A stretch of DNA of 64,000 bases from GCA-2683825 sp965662355 (GTDB lineage Bacteria; Planctomycetota; UBA1135; GCA-002686595). A program made the position numbers and the translations under genes. Below are positions 33,972-42,523 of the stretch, in pieces. The DNA lies in the NCBI GenBank assembly GCA_965662355.1, contig CBFIHP010000010.1:139734-203733 (forward strand). The letters are read 5' to 3'. Each line of letters opens with the position of its first letter. The first letter of the stretch is position 1. The notes below the pieces were generated by a model. That model saw only the letters and a program-made list of their open reading frames with translations, searched no databases and was not told the DNA's origin.

Positions 33972-34748
33972 TCACCCCTCCGGAGTCACATACGCCGATG
34001 TAATTCCCCCATCCACGAGAAAATTCGCTCCCGTCGTGAAGGAAGCCTCGTCCGACGCCAGGTACAGCGCCGCCTGGGCGATCTCCTTCGCTTCCCCAAA
34101 ACGCCCCATGGGGATGTGTACCAAACGGCGCTGGCGTTTCTCCTCGGTGTCGAGGTACTTCATCAACAGTTCCGTCCGCAACGGCCCCGGACACAGGGCG
34201 TTCACGCGAATGTTCTCGCGCGCATGAATCGTCGCCAGCTCGCGGGTCATCGACAGCACGCCACCCTTGCTGGCGGTATACGCCAGCTGCGGCGTCGCCG
34301 CACCGAGCGTCGCCACGAACGACGCCGTGTTGATGATCGAGCCACCGCCCGCTCGGCGTAGCGCGGGGATCCCATACTTGCAGCCCAGGAAGACGCCCTT
34401 CAAGTTGATGCGCATCGTGAGGTCCCACACGTCCTCCTCCGTGGCGACGGCATCATCGTCGGCCGCGTGGCTGATGCCGGCGTTGTTGAAGAGCACGTTC
34501 AGTCGGCCGAACTCACCTTCCGCCTTGGCCACCATCTGCTCGCAATCGCCGGCATTGGAGACATCGGCGCGGGCGAAGATCGCTTTCCCGCCCGCCTGTT
34601 CGATCTCCTCCACCGTGGCCACACCGGCTTCCTCTGCAACGTCGGCGACGACCACCGCGGCGCCCTCGCGGGCGAACAGCAACGAGGTTTCCTTGCCGAT
34701 CCCACTTCCCCCACCGGTGATGAGGGCCACCTTGTCCTTCAGTCGCAT
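33972..34748 (-). CDS. Short-chain dehydrogenase/reductase
   Basis: 258 residues, classical SDR. Cofactor motif TGGGSGIG at about 11-18, Asp at the end of the second strand (VVVADV, suggesting NAD), NNAG, INTAS with the catalytic Ser region and YTASK catalytic Tyr/Lys. It oxidises an alcohol or reduces a ketone of unknown identity. The C-terminal segment VDGGITSAYV is typical. Twelve bases separate its start from the stop of the glutamine-synthetase-like gene upstream, so the two are co-transcribed. Confidence 0.92.
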   Translation of the reverse strand: MRLKDKVALITGGGSGIGKETSLLFAREGAAVVVADVAEEAGVATVEEIEQAGGKAIFARADVSNAGDCEQMVAKAEGEFGRLNVLFNNAGISHAADDDAVATEEDVWDLTMRINLKGVFLGCKYGIPALRRAGGGSIINTASFVATLGAATPQLAYTASKGGVLSMTRELATIHARENIRVNALCPGPLRTELLMKYLDTEEKRQRRLVHIPMGRFGEAKEIAQAALYLASDEASFTTGANFLVDGGITSAYVTPEG

Positions 34749-34760
34749 GCGTCTCGTCCC

Positions 34761-36140
34761 CTAGATCTGCTCGAAGTAGCGTTTGCGTTCCCAGTCCGTG
34801 ACCGCGCGCTCATAGTCGGCGGCTTCATTCCGATAGAAGTGTGCGTAGTGCTCGACCACGTCCGCACCGAAGGCCTTTCGCGTGAAAGCGCTCTTCTCGA
34901 AGAGCCCAACCGCCTCGGTCAAACTCGCCGGGACCGTCGGTAGATCCTCCGCGGCATACACATCGCCCTCGAAGGGCGGCGGCGGTTCGATCTTGTTCTC
35001 GATGCCATCCAGCCCCGAAGCGAGACTCGCGGCGAAGGCCAGGTAGGCGTTGCAGTCCGCCCCCGGGATGCGGCACTCGATGCGCAGGCTATTGCCCTCG
35101 CCCACGACGCGAAAACCCGCCGTGCGGTTGTCGTAGCTCCAGGCCAAGCGCGTCGGTGCCCACGAGGCGGCCTGATAGCGCTTGTACGAGTTCACCGTCG
35201 GTGCATAGAAGGCCATCACCTCCGGCGCGTGGGCGATCCACCCTCCGAGGAAGTGACGGAAGGTGTCAGTGCATGCGATCGACCCGAGCTTCTGATCGCC
35301 CGCGAAGGCGTTCTCGCCAGCGCGGAAGAGGCTCATGTGAATGTGGCAGCTGGATCCGGCCTGTTCGGCGGAGGGTTTGGCCATGAAGGTCACGCTCTGC
35401 CCCAGCCCCATCGCCACCTCGCGCAGGCACTGCTTGTAGACCGAGTGCCGATCCGCCATCTGCACGACATCCGTGTAGCGCACGTTCAACTCGTGCTGCC
35501 CCAGGCCCCACTCGCCTTTCGAGTTCTCGACGGGCACGCCCGAATCACGCAGGTGACGGCGCGCGGCCCCGATCAGCTCTTCCTCGCGCGTGCCCTGCAA
35601 CGTGTGATAGTCCTCGATGTACCAACCCGTGGACTCGAGCTCGGCGTAGTTCTTCTTCGCAGCCTCTTCATAGGAGTCGCGGAAGCAAAAGAACTCGAGC
35701 TCCGACGCGGCGAAGGCTTGCAAGCCCATCGCCGCCGCACGCTCCGCCTGGCTCTTCAGGATCGAGCGCGGGGCGAGATCCAGAAGCCCATGCCCCTCGC
35801 GATCCGCCACGTCGCACAGGACCATCGCCGTGCGGTCCAGCCAGCTGGCCACGCGCAACGTCGCGAGGTCGCACACGAGGTGCACATCGCCGTAGCCCTT
35901 CTCCCAGTTCGTGAAGCGATATCCCGCAACCGGGTTCATGCCGATGTCCACCGTCAAGAGGTAGTCACAGGCGTGTCCGCCGTGGTCGACGACCTCTTCC
36001 AGGAAGAATTCCGCATCGAAACGCTTGCCCATCAAACGCCCGTACAGATCGGGAAAGACGACGAGCACCGTATCGATCGTGCACGCCCTGACGGCCTGCT
36101 GGAGATCCTCGACGCTCAACATTCCTTTGATCGTGCTCAT
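34761..36140 (-). CDS. Glutamine synthetase-family enzyme (gamma-glutamyl-amine synthetase-like)
   Basis: 459 residues from the ATG at 36140. Glutamine synthetase fold: VFPDLYGRLMGKRF in the beta-grasp domain, EFFCF, EWGLGQHELN and MAKPSAEQAGSSCHIHMSL in the catalytic domain, RIECRIPGADCNAYL near the end. The GSSCHIHMSL form is common in PuuA-type enzymes that join glutamate to putrescine or other amines, more than in biosynthetic GlnA. With the neighbouring SDR, aldehyde dehydrogenase and aminotransferase, a gamma-glutamylated amine breakdown route is plausible. The amine is unknown. Confidence 0.85.
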   Translation of the reverse strand: MSTIKGMLSVEDLQQAVRACTIDTVLVVFPDLYGRLMGKRFDAEFFLEEVVDHGGHACDYLLTVDIGMNPVAGYRFTNWEKGYGDVHLVCDLATLRVASWLDRTAMVLCDVADREGHGLLDLAPRSILKSQAERAAAMGLQAFAASELEFFCFRDSYEEAAKKNYAELESTGWYIEDYHTLQGTREEELIGAARRHLRDSGVPVENSKGEWGLGQHELNVRYTDVVQMADRHSVYKQCLREVAMGLGQSVTFMAKPSAEQAGSSCHIHMSLFRAGENAFAGDQKLGSIACTDTFRHFLGGWIAHAPEVMAFYAPTVNSYKRYQAASWAPTRLAWSYDNRTAGFRVVGEGNSLRIECRIPGADCNAYLAFAASLASGLDGIENKIEPPPPFEGDVYAAEDLPTVPASLTEAVGLFEKSAFTRKAFGADVVEHYAHFYRNEAADYERAVTDWERKRYFEQI

Positions 36141-36264
36141 GAGACTGGCCTGGGAGCTCGGCGAACGTGTCCGCGAGGCATCCTGCCCCCATCGACCGTC
36201 GGAAGCCAGTGCTTGAAGAGTCAACGCTCGAAGAGCCGCGCCGTTGCGTAGAATTCGAGGGCCC

Positions 36265-38343
36265 ATGACGAGTTACGGCACGAAGTTCCTGGCCCTCGCG
36301 GCCGCCATCGCAATCCCCGCCCTCGGCGGCTGCGGCACCGACGCACCCACCGAGGGCGGGCCGAGCTTCGCCGACATCGCCCCGATCGTCTTCGAGAACT
36401 GCTCGGGCTGCCATCGGCCCGACGAGGCGGCCCCTTTCAGCCTCTTGAGCTACGAGGACGTGCGCCGCCGAGCACGCCAGATCCAGCTCGTCACCGAATC
36501 GGGCTACATGCCGCCGTGGCTCCCGGCAGCCAACACCGATCCCCATGTAGCCGCCTTCGAGGGCGATCGTTCGCTCTCCGACGAAGAGCGTGCCCTGCTC
36601 GACGCCTGGATCGAGGCGGGGATGGCTGAGGGGCCCCGGGATGCGATTCCCGCTCCGCCAGAATGGCCCGAGGGGTGGCAGCTGGGCACGCCGGATCTCG
36701 TCCTGACGATGCCAGACGCCTTCGTCCTGCCCGAAGAGGGTCGTGACATCTACCGCAACTTCGTGATCCCGCCCGACGCGGCACAGCCCCGCGGCCAACG
36801 CCACGTACGAGCGGTCGAATGGCGACCCGACAACCGCCAGGTCGTACACCACGCGGTGCTCTACATCGATCGCACGGGGGCGGTCCGCGAGCGCGAAGCG
36901 AAAGATCCAGGGCTCGGCTTCGGGGGCATGAGCGCAGCGCCGGCCCAGATGCCCGAGGGGCAGTTCTACGGCTGGACACCGGGCAACGTTCCGCGACCGG
37001 GCGACGAGCGCTACAGCTGGCTCCTCGACGATCGCACCGACGTCATCCTGCAGTTGCACCTGCGCCCCACCGGTGCGCCCGAGTCCGTGCAAGTGTCCAT
37101 CGGTCTGTACTTCGCCGACGCGCCTCCCGTGCGCCACCCGATGAGCCTGCGGCTGCGCTCACGTGTGATCGATATTCCTCCCGGCAAGAAGGACTACGTC
37201 GTCAGGGACAGCTACGTCCTACCGAAAAGCGTCTCCATCCTGGGTCTCTATCCCCACGCCCACTATCTCGGCAAGGACCTGCGCGGCTGGGCCAGCTTGC
37301 CGGATGGAACCGAACGCCAGCTCTTCCACATTCCCGAGTGGGACTTCAACTGGCAGGATGACTACTTCTACGAGGAACCGCTCCAGCTACCGGCCGGCAC
37401 GAAGCTGTCGATGCGCTACGTGTACGACAACTCGGCCGAAAACGCGCTGAATCCCCACTCGCCCCCACGGCACGTCGTCTTCGGGGAACAGTCGGACGAC
37501 GAGATGGCCGAGTTGATGATGCTCGTCCTGCCCGAAAGCGAGGATGAGCTTCCGATCCTGTGGCGCGACTTCTCGTGGAAGCTCCTGCGCGACAGCCAGA
37601 AGTACTTTGCTCTGCTCGCCCGCAGCCAACCGGACAACGCCGGCTGGAGCCGCCAGCTGGCCGATCTGGCCCTTCGCGCGGGCCAAGGGGCGGAAGCGGT
37701 GAAGCACCACCGCCGCTGGATCGAACTGCGGCCCAGGAACAAAACCTTGCCCTACATCGGCCTCGCGCGCGGAATGTTGCTGGCAGATGAAGCGGACCAG
37801 GCCGTGGCCACGCTGCGCGCGGTACTGGAACGTAAACCGAACCACTTCGAAGCGCGCACGCTGCTCGGTCGGGCGCTGCTCGACAGCGGCGAGTTGAAGC
37901 AAGCGCGCGCCGAGCTGGAGACCGTACTTGCCTCGACCCCCAGCGACGCGCAGGCCAACCTCGCTCTTGGCGATGTCTGCGTACGCAAAGGCCTGCCCCG
38001 GGCAGCCGAAAAACACTATCGTCAGGCCATGGCCAGTGACCCGTTCCATGTAGGGACGATCAACCGCGTAGCAAGTCTGCAGACAGGCGAGGCAGAGCTC
38101 CGACTGCTGCACACCGCCGTGCGGAATTTCCGAGAAAACTTCCTCGAAGCGGACCACGGACGCCAGACCGACGAGCAAGAGGCCCTGTGGCGGCTGGCCC
38201 ACGCCCTGGAAGAGCTCGGGCGACTCGACGAGGCCTTGCGCTACCTGTCCTGGGCCCGAGGCCTCGGGACATCGGGCGAGTTGTCTGCGGAAGCGATCGC
38301 CGCTGCCCAGCGTCGCGTGCTTGCCAGGCTCGAAACCCGCTGA
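36265..38343 (+). CDS. Lipoprotein: c-type cytochrome, copper-monooxygenase-like domain and TPRs
   Basis: 692 residues from the ATG at 36265 (GAGG a few bases upstream). Lipoprotein signal with lipobox LGGC. One haem site CSGCH at about residue 43 in a cytochrome domain reaching about residue 115. The middle (about 130-430) has His-rich segments of the ascorbate-dependent copper monooxygenase type (VVHHAVLYID, YPHAHYLG). The C-terminal third is TPR repeats. This three-part protein is common in planctomycetes and acidobacteria, with no proven reaction; a periplasmic redox role is likely. Confidence 0.82.
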   Translation: MTSYGTKFLALAAAIAIPALGGCGTDAPTEGGPSFADIAPIVFENCSGCHRPDEAAPFSLLSYEDVRRRARQIQLVTESGYMPPWLPAANTDPHVAAFEGDRSLSDEERALLDAWIEAGMAEGPRDAIPAPPEWPEGWQLGTPDLVLTMPDAFVLPEEGRDIYRNFVIPPDAAQPRGQRHVRAVEWRPDNRQVVHHAVLYIDRTGAVREREAKDPGLGFGGMSAAPAQMPEGQFYGWTPGNVPRPGDERYSWLLDDRTDVILQLHLRPTGAPESVQVSIGLYFADAPPVRHPMSLRLRSRVIDIPPGKKDYVVRDSYVLPKSVSILGLYPHAHYLGKDLRGWASLPDGTERQLFHIPEWDFNWQDDYFYEEPLQLPAGTKLSMRYVYDNSAENALNPHSPPRHVVFGEQSDDEMAELMMLVLPESEDELPILWRDFSWKLLRDSQKYFALLARSQPDNAGWSRQLADLALRAGQGAEAVKHHRRWIELRPRNKTLPYIGLARGMLLADEADQAVATLRAVLERKPNHFEARTLLGRALLDSGELKQARAELETVLASTPSDAQANLALGDVCVRKGLPRAAEKHYRQAMASDPFHVGTINRVASLQTGEAELRLLHTAVRNFRENFLEADHGRQTDEQEALWRLAHALEELGRLDEALRYLSWARGLGTSGELSAEAIAAAQRRVLARLETR

Positions 38344-38395
38344 GCCAGGATTCCCTGCGAGGCCGCCTATTGCATTGGGCGCGGGGGGGCCGATC

Positions 38396-40747
38396 ATGCG
38401 ACGAAGCATGAAACAAGAACTTGATACAAGGCTCTCCACGGAGCTGAACGTCCGTCCCGATCAAGTCCGCGCCGCGGTGCAGCTCCTGGACGAAGGCGCG
38501 ACCGTGCCCTTCATCGCTCGCTATCGCAAGGAGGTCACCATGGGCCTGGACGACACGCAGTTGCGCAACCTGGAAGAGCGTCTGCGTTACCTGCGCGAGT
38601 TGGACGAGCGTCGTGACGCGATCGAGAGCTCGATCTCGGAACAGAAGAAGCTGACGCCCGAGCTTCGGGCAGCGCTTGGCGCCGCGACGACCAAGGCCGA
38701 ACTGGAGGATCTGTATCGTCCGTACAAGAAGCGCCGCCGGACCAAGGCCCAGGTCGCGCGCGAGGCGGGCCTGGAACCCCTGGCCCAAAACCTGTTCGCA
38801 AACCCCGACATCGATCCCGTTCTCGAGGCGACGAAGTTCCTCGCTCCGGATGAAGGCGTGGCCGACGCGGAGGCGGCTCTGGAGGGTGCGCAGCAGATCC
38901 TGATGGAGGAGTGGTCGGAGCATCCGCCGCTGGTGCGGGAGCTACGCAAGGAGGTCCGCCGCGAAGCCAAGGTCAAGAGCATCGTGGTGCGCGGCAAGAA
39001 GGAAGAGGGCGCACGCTTCCAGGATTGGTTCGACTTCGACGAACCGCTGGCGAGCATGCCTTCCCACCGCGCCCTGGCGCTCCTGCGTGGACGCAAGGAA
39101 GGTGTCCTGCGCGTGAACCTGGCCGTCGGGGACGAGCTCGAGTCGATCTCCGCGGATCCCAAACAAGCCTTCACCGGTCGCGTCGTCAAGCAGTTCGGCA
39201 TCTCCGACAAGGGGCGCCCCGGAGACCGCTTCCTGCTCGACTCCGCCGAGAAGTGCTGGAAGGTCAAGCTCTCGACTCACCTCGAAACGGAATTGATGGT
39301 CGAACTGCGCGAACGCGCGGAGCAGGGTGCGGTCGAGGTCTTCGCCTCCAACCTGCGCGACTTGCTGCTTGCGGCACCGGCCGGACCGAAGACCATTCTC
39401 GGGTTGGACCCCGGCCTGCGCACGGGCGTCAAGGTGGCGGTCGTCGACCACACGGGCAAGGTCCTCGCGACCGACACCATCTATCCGCATGCACCGCGCA
39501 AGGACTGGGACGGCGCGGTGAAGAAGCTCGCCTCGATCGCCAAGAAGCACGGCGTCCAGCTGGTCAGCATCGGCAACGGCACCGCGTCCCGCGAGACCGA
39601 TCGTCTGGTCTCTGACCTGATGAGCAACCACAAGAACCTCGGCCTGCAAAAAGTCGTCGTCAGCGAAGCCGGAGCGTCGGTCTATTCCGCCTCGGAACTG
39701 GCCGCGAACGAGTTCCCGGACATGGACGTCACGCTTCGAGGCGCCGTGTCCATCGCGCGCCGGCTGCAAGACCCGCTGGCGGAACTGGTCAAGATCGATC
39801 CCAAGTCCATCGGCGTGGGCCAATACCAGCACGACGTCAACCAGAGCGTCCTCGGTCGCAGCCTGGAAGCGGTCGTCGAGGATTGCGTCAACGCCGTCGG
39901 GGTCGACGTCAATTCGGCTTCGGCGGCCTTGCTCGAGCGCGTCGCCGGACTGAACCCCACGCTGGCCAAGAACGTCGTCGCCTGGCGCGATGAAAACGGC
40001 GCCTTCGAAAATCGCAAGCAACTCCTGAAGGTCCCCCGCCTCGGACCGAAGGCCTTCGAACAGTGTGCGGGCTTCCTGCGTATTCGCGATGGCAAGGAGC
40101 CGCTGGACGCCTCGGCCGTGCATCCCGAGGCCTATCCGCTGGTGCAAAAGATGGCCAAGGTCACGAAGAAGCCCGTGAAGGACATGATCGGCGACAGGAC
40201 GTCCCTGAAGCAGATCGAAGCGGAGACGTTCACCGACAAGCGTTTCGGGCTTCCCACGGTAAAGGACATCCTCGCCGAGCTCGAAAAGCCAGGTCGCGAC
40301 CCGCGGCCGGCTTTCCAGACGGCCACCTTCGCCGAGGGCGTCGAGGAGATATCGGACCTGAAAGCTGGCATGCAACTGGAAGGTGTCGTGACCAACGTGA
40401 CCGACTTCGGCGCCTTCGTCGATCTCGGGGTTCATCAAGACGGGTTGGTGCACATCTCCCAGCTGGCCGATCGTTTCATCGAGAACGCGCGCGAGGTCGT
40501 CAAGGCAGGTGATATCGTGCGCGTGCGCGTCGTCGAGGTCGACCTGCCGCGCAAGCGCATCGCCTTGACCATGCGCAAAGGCACGCCGGAGCCCAGCGGG
40601 TCCCCCAAGAGCAACGCCGGCGCATCGAAACGCGGCAAGCAGCGCGGAGATTCGAAGCGTGGGTCCATCGATCTACCCCCGGAACCGAAGATCGAAAGCC
40701 CCCTGGCCGCCCAGCTCCGCAAGTTGAAGAAGCCGGGCAAGAGCTAG
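38396..40747 (+). CDS. tex: Tex-family RNA-binding transcription accessory protein
   Basis: 783 residues from the ATG at 38396 (preceded by a G-run); the ATG at 38408 is also possible. Full Tex layout: N-terminal helical domain (VPFIARYRKE, LEDLYRPYKKRRRTKA), YqgF-like RNase H domain (LGLDPGLRTGVK, VSIGNGTASRETD), HhH domain (SASAALLERVAGLNPTLA, LLKVPRLGPKAFEQCAGFLRI) and C-terminal S1 domain (GVVTNVTDFGAFVDLG). Tex proteins bind RNA and associate with transcription and ribosome function. The last 70 residues are a basic, low-complexity tail. Follows the cytochrome/TPR gene by 52 bases. Confidence 0.96.
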   Translation: MRRSMKQELDTRLSTELNVRPDQVRAAVQLLDEGATVPFIARYRKEVTMGLDDTQLRNLEERLRYLRELDERRDAIESSISEQKKLTPELRAALGAATTKAELEDLYRPYKKRRRTKAQVAREAGLEPLAQNLFANPDIDPVLEATKFLAPDEGVADAEAALEGAQQILMEEWSEHPPLVRELRKEVRREAKVKSIVVRGKKEEGARFQDWFDFDEPLASMPSHRALALLRGRKEGVLRVNLAVGDELESISADPKQAFTGRVVKQFGISDKGRPGDRFLLDSAEKCWKVKLSTHLETELMVELRERAEQGAVEVFASNLRDLLLAAPAGPKTILGLDPGLRTGVKVAVVDHTGKVLATDTIYPHAPRKDWDGAVKKLASIAKKHGVQLVSIGNGTASRETDRLVSDLMSNHKNLGLQKVVVSEAGASVYSASELAANEFPDMDVTLRGAVSIARRLQDPLAELVKIDPKSIGVGQYQHDVNQSVLGRSLEAVVEDCVNAVGVDVNSASAALLERVAGLNPTLAKNVVAWRDENGAFENRKQLLKVPRLGPKAFEQCAGFLRIRDGKEPLDASAVHPEAYPLVQKMAKVTKKPVKDMIGDRTSLKQIEAETFTDKRFGLPTVKDILAELEKPGRDPRPAFQTATFAEGVEEISDLKAGMQLEGVVTNVTDFGAFVDLGVHQDGLVHISQLADRFIENAREVVKAGDIVRVRVVEVDLPRKRIALTMRKGTPEPSGSPKSNAGASKRGKQRGDSKRGSIDLPPEPKIESPLAAQLRKLKKPGKS

Positions 40748-40831
40748 TATCAGCCGGCGGGGGTCAATTGGGGCACGCCGCCGATGCCTTTTGTCCCGCG
40801 TCCGTGGGTGAACGTGGACCGTGATCGAGGA

Positions 40832-41275
40832 TCAGTCCGGTGCGAAGGTGTCGCGGAAGGTGAAGGCCTCCTTGGTCGATCCATGTTCCCATAGATGGCG
40901 AAATCTCGCTTCGGCATCCTCGGTCGTTGGGATGTGGCCAGCGGGAATCCACCAGAGCACCATGGGGGCGCGGTCGGGGGTGTCGAACCACTTGCCGCGG
41001 TCGCGAAGCAGCTGAGCGTGATCGGTCTCGTAGGTGAAGGACTTCAGGGTCTCGAGCGACTCCCAGACGGTGAAGTTGAAGACGACCTCGTCGTCCCCGA
41101 ATGCGGCGAAGTCCGTCGCGTTGCCGCTCTCGGTTTGAAAACGCCACACGAAGCCCGGACTCCCATCGGCAAGGGCATTGATCTCGTCCAGACGATCGAC
41201 GAAACCCTTCAGGTCATCGAGCGGCGCGTTGCGGCGAGCCCAGTTGGCCTGGGCGATGTGGTGCGTCGTGTTCAT
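40832..41275 (-). CDS. DUF3291 family protein
   Basis: 147 residues from the ATG at 41275. Matches the DUF3291 pattern: IAQANWARRNAPLDD near the start, GFVWRFQ, VVFNFTVWESLETLKSFTY, WFDTPDRAPMVLWWIPAGH. The fold is a dimeric alpha-beta barrel like antibiotic biosynthesis monooxygenases; no reaction is known. Divergent from the following 2-oxoglutarate oxygenase gene, with 56 bases between starts. Confidence 0.9.
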   Translation of the reverse strand: MNTTHHIAQANWARRNAPLDDLKGFVDRLDEINALADGSPGFVWRFQTESGNATDFAAFGDDEVVFNFTVWESLETLKSFTYETDHAQLLRDRGKWFDTPDRAPMVLWWIPAGHIPTTEDAEARFRHLWEHGSTKEAFTFRDTFAPD

Positions 41276-41331
41276 GCTGCAAAGGGAATGCGCGCGGCGG
41301 TTTGCTAGGCTCACGGTATGGCACGTCCTGG

Positions 41332-42306
41332 ATGAGCACAACCGATCCGCACTTCCCCGTGTTCGACCTTCGCAAGCTAGCGCGCAGGGAGGTCGAGGGA
41401 CTAGCCAGAGCTTGTGGCGAGCCGGGGCTTTTCTACGTCGAAAACCACGGCGTCGATGTGACGGAGATCGAGGCGCTCGCTCGTCTCAGCCGCGCCTTCT
41501 TCGCCTGGGGGCTCGAGCGCAAGCTCGCACTGCGCATGGAGCTCGGTGGCCGTGCCTGGCGTGGATACTTCCCCCTGGGCCGTGAGTTGACATCGGGCCA
41601 ACCCGATGGGAAAGAGGGGCTCTACTTCGGCCAGCAGCTGTCGGACGATGATCCGCGGGTGCGCGCGTCTACGCCATTGCACGGGAGCAATCTGTATCCA
41701 GCGCTCGCTGGCTTCGCAGAACGGGTCGAGGGGTACATGACCCAGCTCGAACGCGTCGGCCAAACCTTGCTGCGCGCCATCGCGCAGAGCCTGGGACTAC
41801 GCGACGACGCTTTCGAGCGTCGCATCAGCGCCGATCCACTGCTTCTCTTTCGCATCTTCCACTACCCCGGCGATTCCAAGACGACCTTCGGGGTCGGCGC
41901 GCACAGTGACTACGGATTGTTGACGCTGCTCTGGCAGGATGGGATCGGCGGACTGCAGGTCTTGCCACCGAACAGCCAGCATTGGATCGACGCTCCGCCG
42001 CGACCCGGAACGTTCGTGTGCAACCTGGGCGACATGATGGAACGGCTCACCGGTGCGCGCTGCCATTCGATCACGCATCGCGTCACGACTCCGGTTGGCG
42101 AGAACCGCATCGCCATGCCATTCTTCATGGATCCGGGCTTCGACACCGAAATCGATCCGTTGTTACCCCCAGCGGGCGACATCAGCGAGGACGCCCGAAG
42201 GCGTTGGGACGGAGAGGACGTGCACGCTTTCGAGGGCACCTACGGCGACTACCTACTGGGCAAGGTCGGGCGGGTCTTCCCCCACTTGCGCAACAACGTA
42301 CTCTGA
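41332..42306 (+). CDS. 2-oxoglutarate/Fe(II)-dependent dioxygenase (isopenicillin N synthase-like)
   Basis: 324 residues from the ATG at 41332. N-terminal DIOX_N-type region (FPVFDLRKLA, GLFYVENHGV). The iron triad is H191-x-D193 (GAHSDYGLLTLL) and H249 (SITHRV), and the 2-oxoglutarate Arg lies in ENRIAMPFF at about 259. Small-molecule hydroxylase or oxidase of unknown substrate. Not related to the prolyl-hydroxylase-type enzyme at 3949. No pathway partners are apparent beside it. Confidence 0.9.
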   Translation: MSTTDPHFPVFDLRKLARREVEGLARACGEPGLFYVENHGVDVTEIEALARLSRAFFAWGLERKLALRMELGGRAWRGYFPLGRELTSGQPDGKEGLYFGQQLSDDDPRVRASTPLHGSNLYPALAGFAERVEGYMTQLERVGQTLLRAIAQSLGLRDDAFERRISADPLLLFRIFHYPGDSKTTFGVGAHSDYGLLTLLWQDGIGGLQVLPPNSQHWIDAPPRPGTFVCNLGDMMERLTGARCHSITHRVTTPVGENRIAMPFFMDPGFDTEIDPLLPPAGDISEDARRRWDGEDVHAFEGTYGDYLLGKVGRVFPHLRNNVL

Positions 42307-42523
42307 ATCGGGAAAGGACTTCGGGTCCGCCACGGCGTCGGCATGTCTTTCCCACTCGCGACCTCCGGACCCGGAGCGCTTTTCCCATCTTTTTCCGGGG
42401 CACGAAAACACCCTTGCCCCCAAGCTGTGAGGAGCCCCCAGAGCCCTTCCCGAAGCTCCCCTTTGCTAGGATGGTTTCGCGGTCGTGTTCGGCGCTCCCC
42501 CCGACCCCCCCCGCCCCGAATTC
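42307..42523. other. Intergenic region upstream of the PSD1 gene
   Basis: 217 bases, C-rich, with no supported gene. No strong terminator or promoter hexamer was recognised. Confidence 0.4.

Noticed and set aside
38942..40453. 503-residue minus-strand reading across tex
   Set aside because: Antisense shadow; tex has complete domains on the plus strand.
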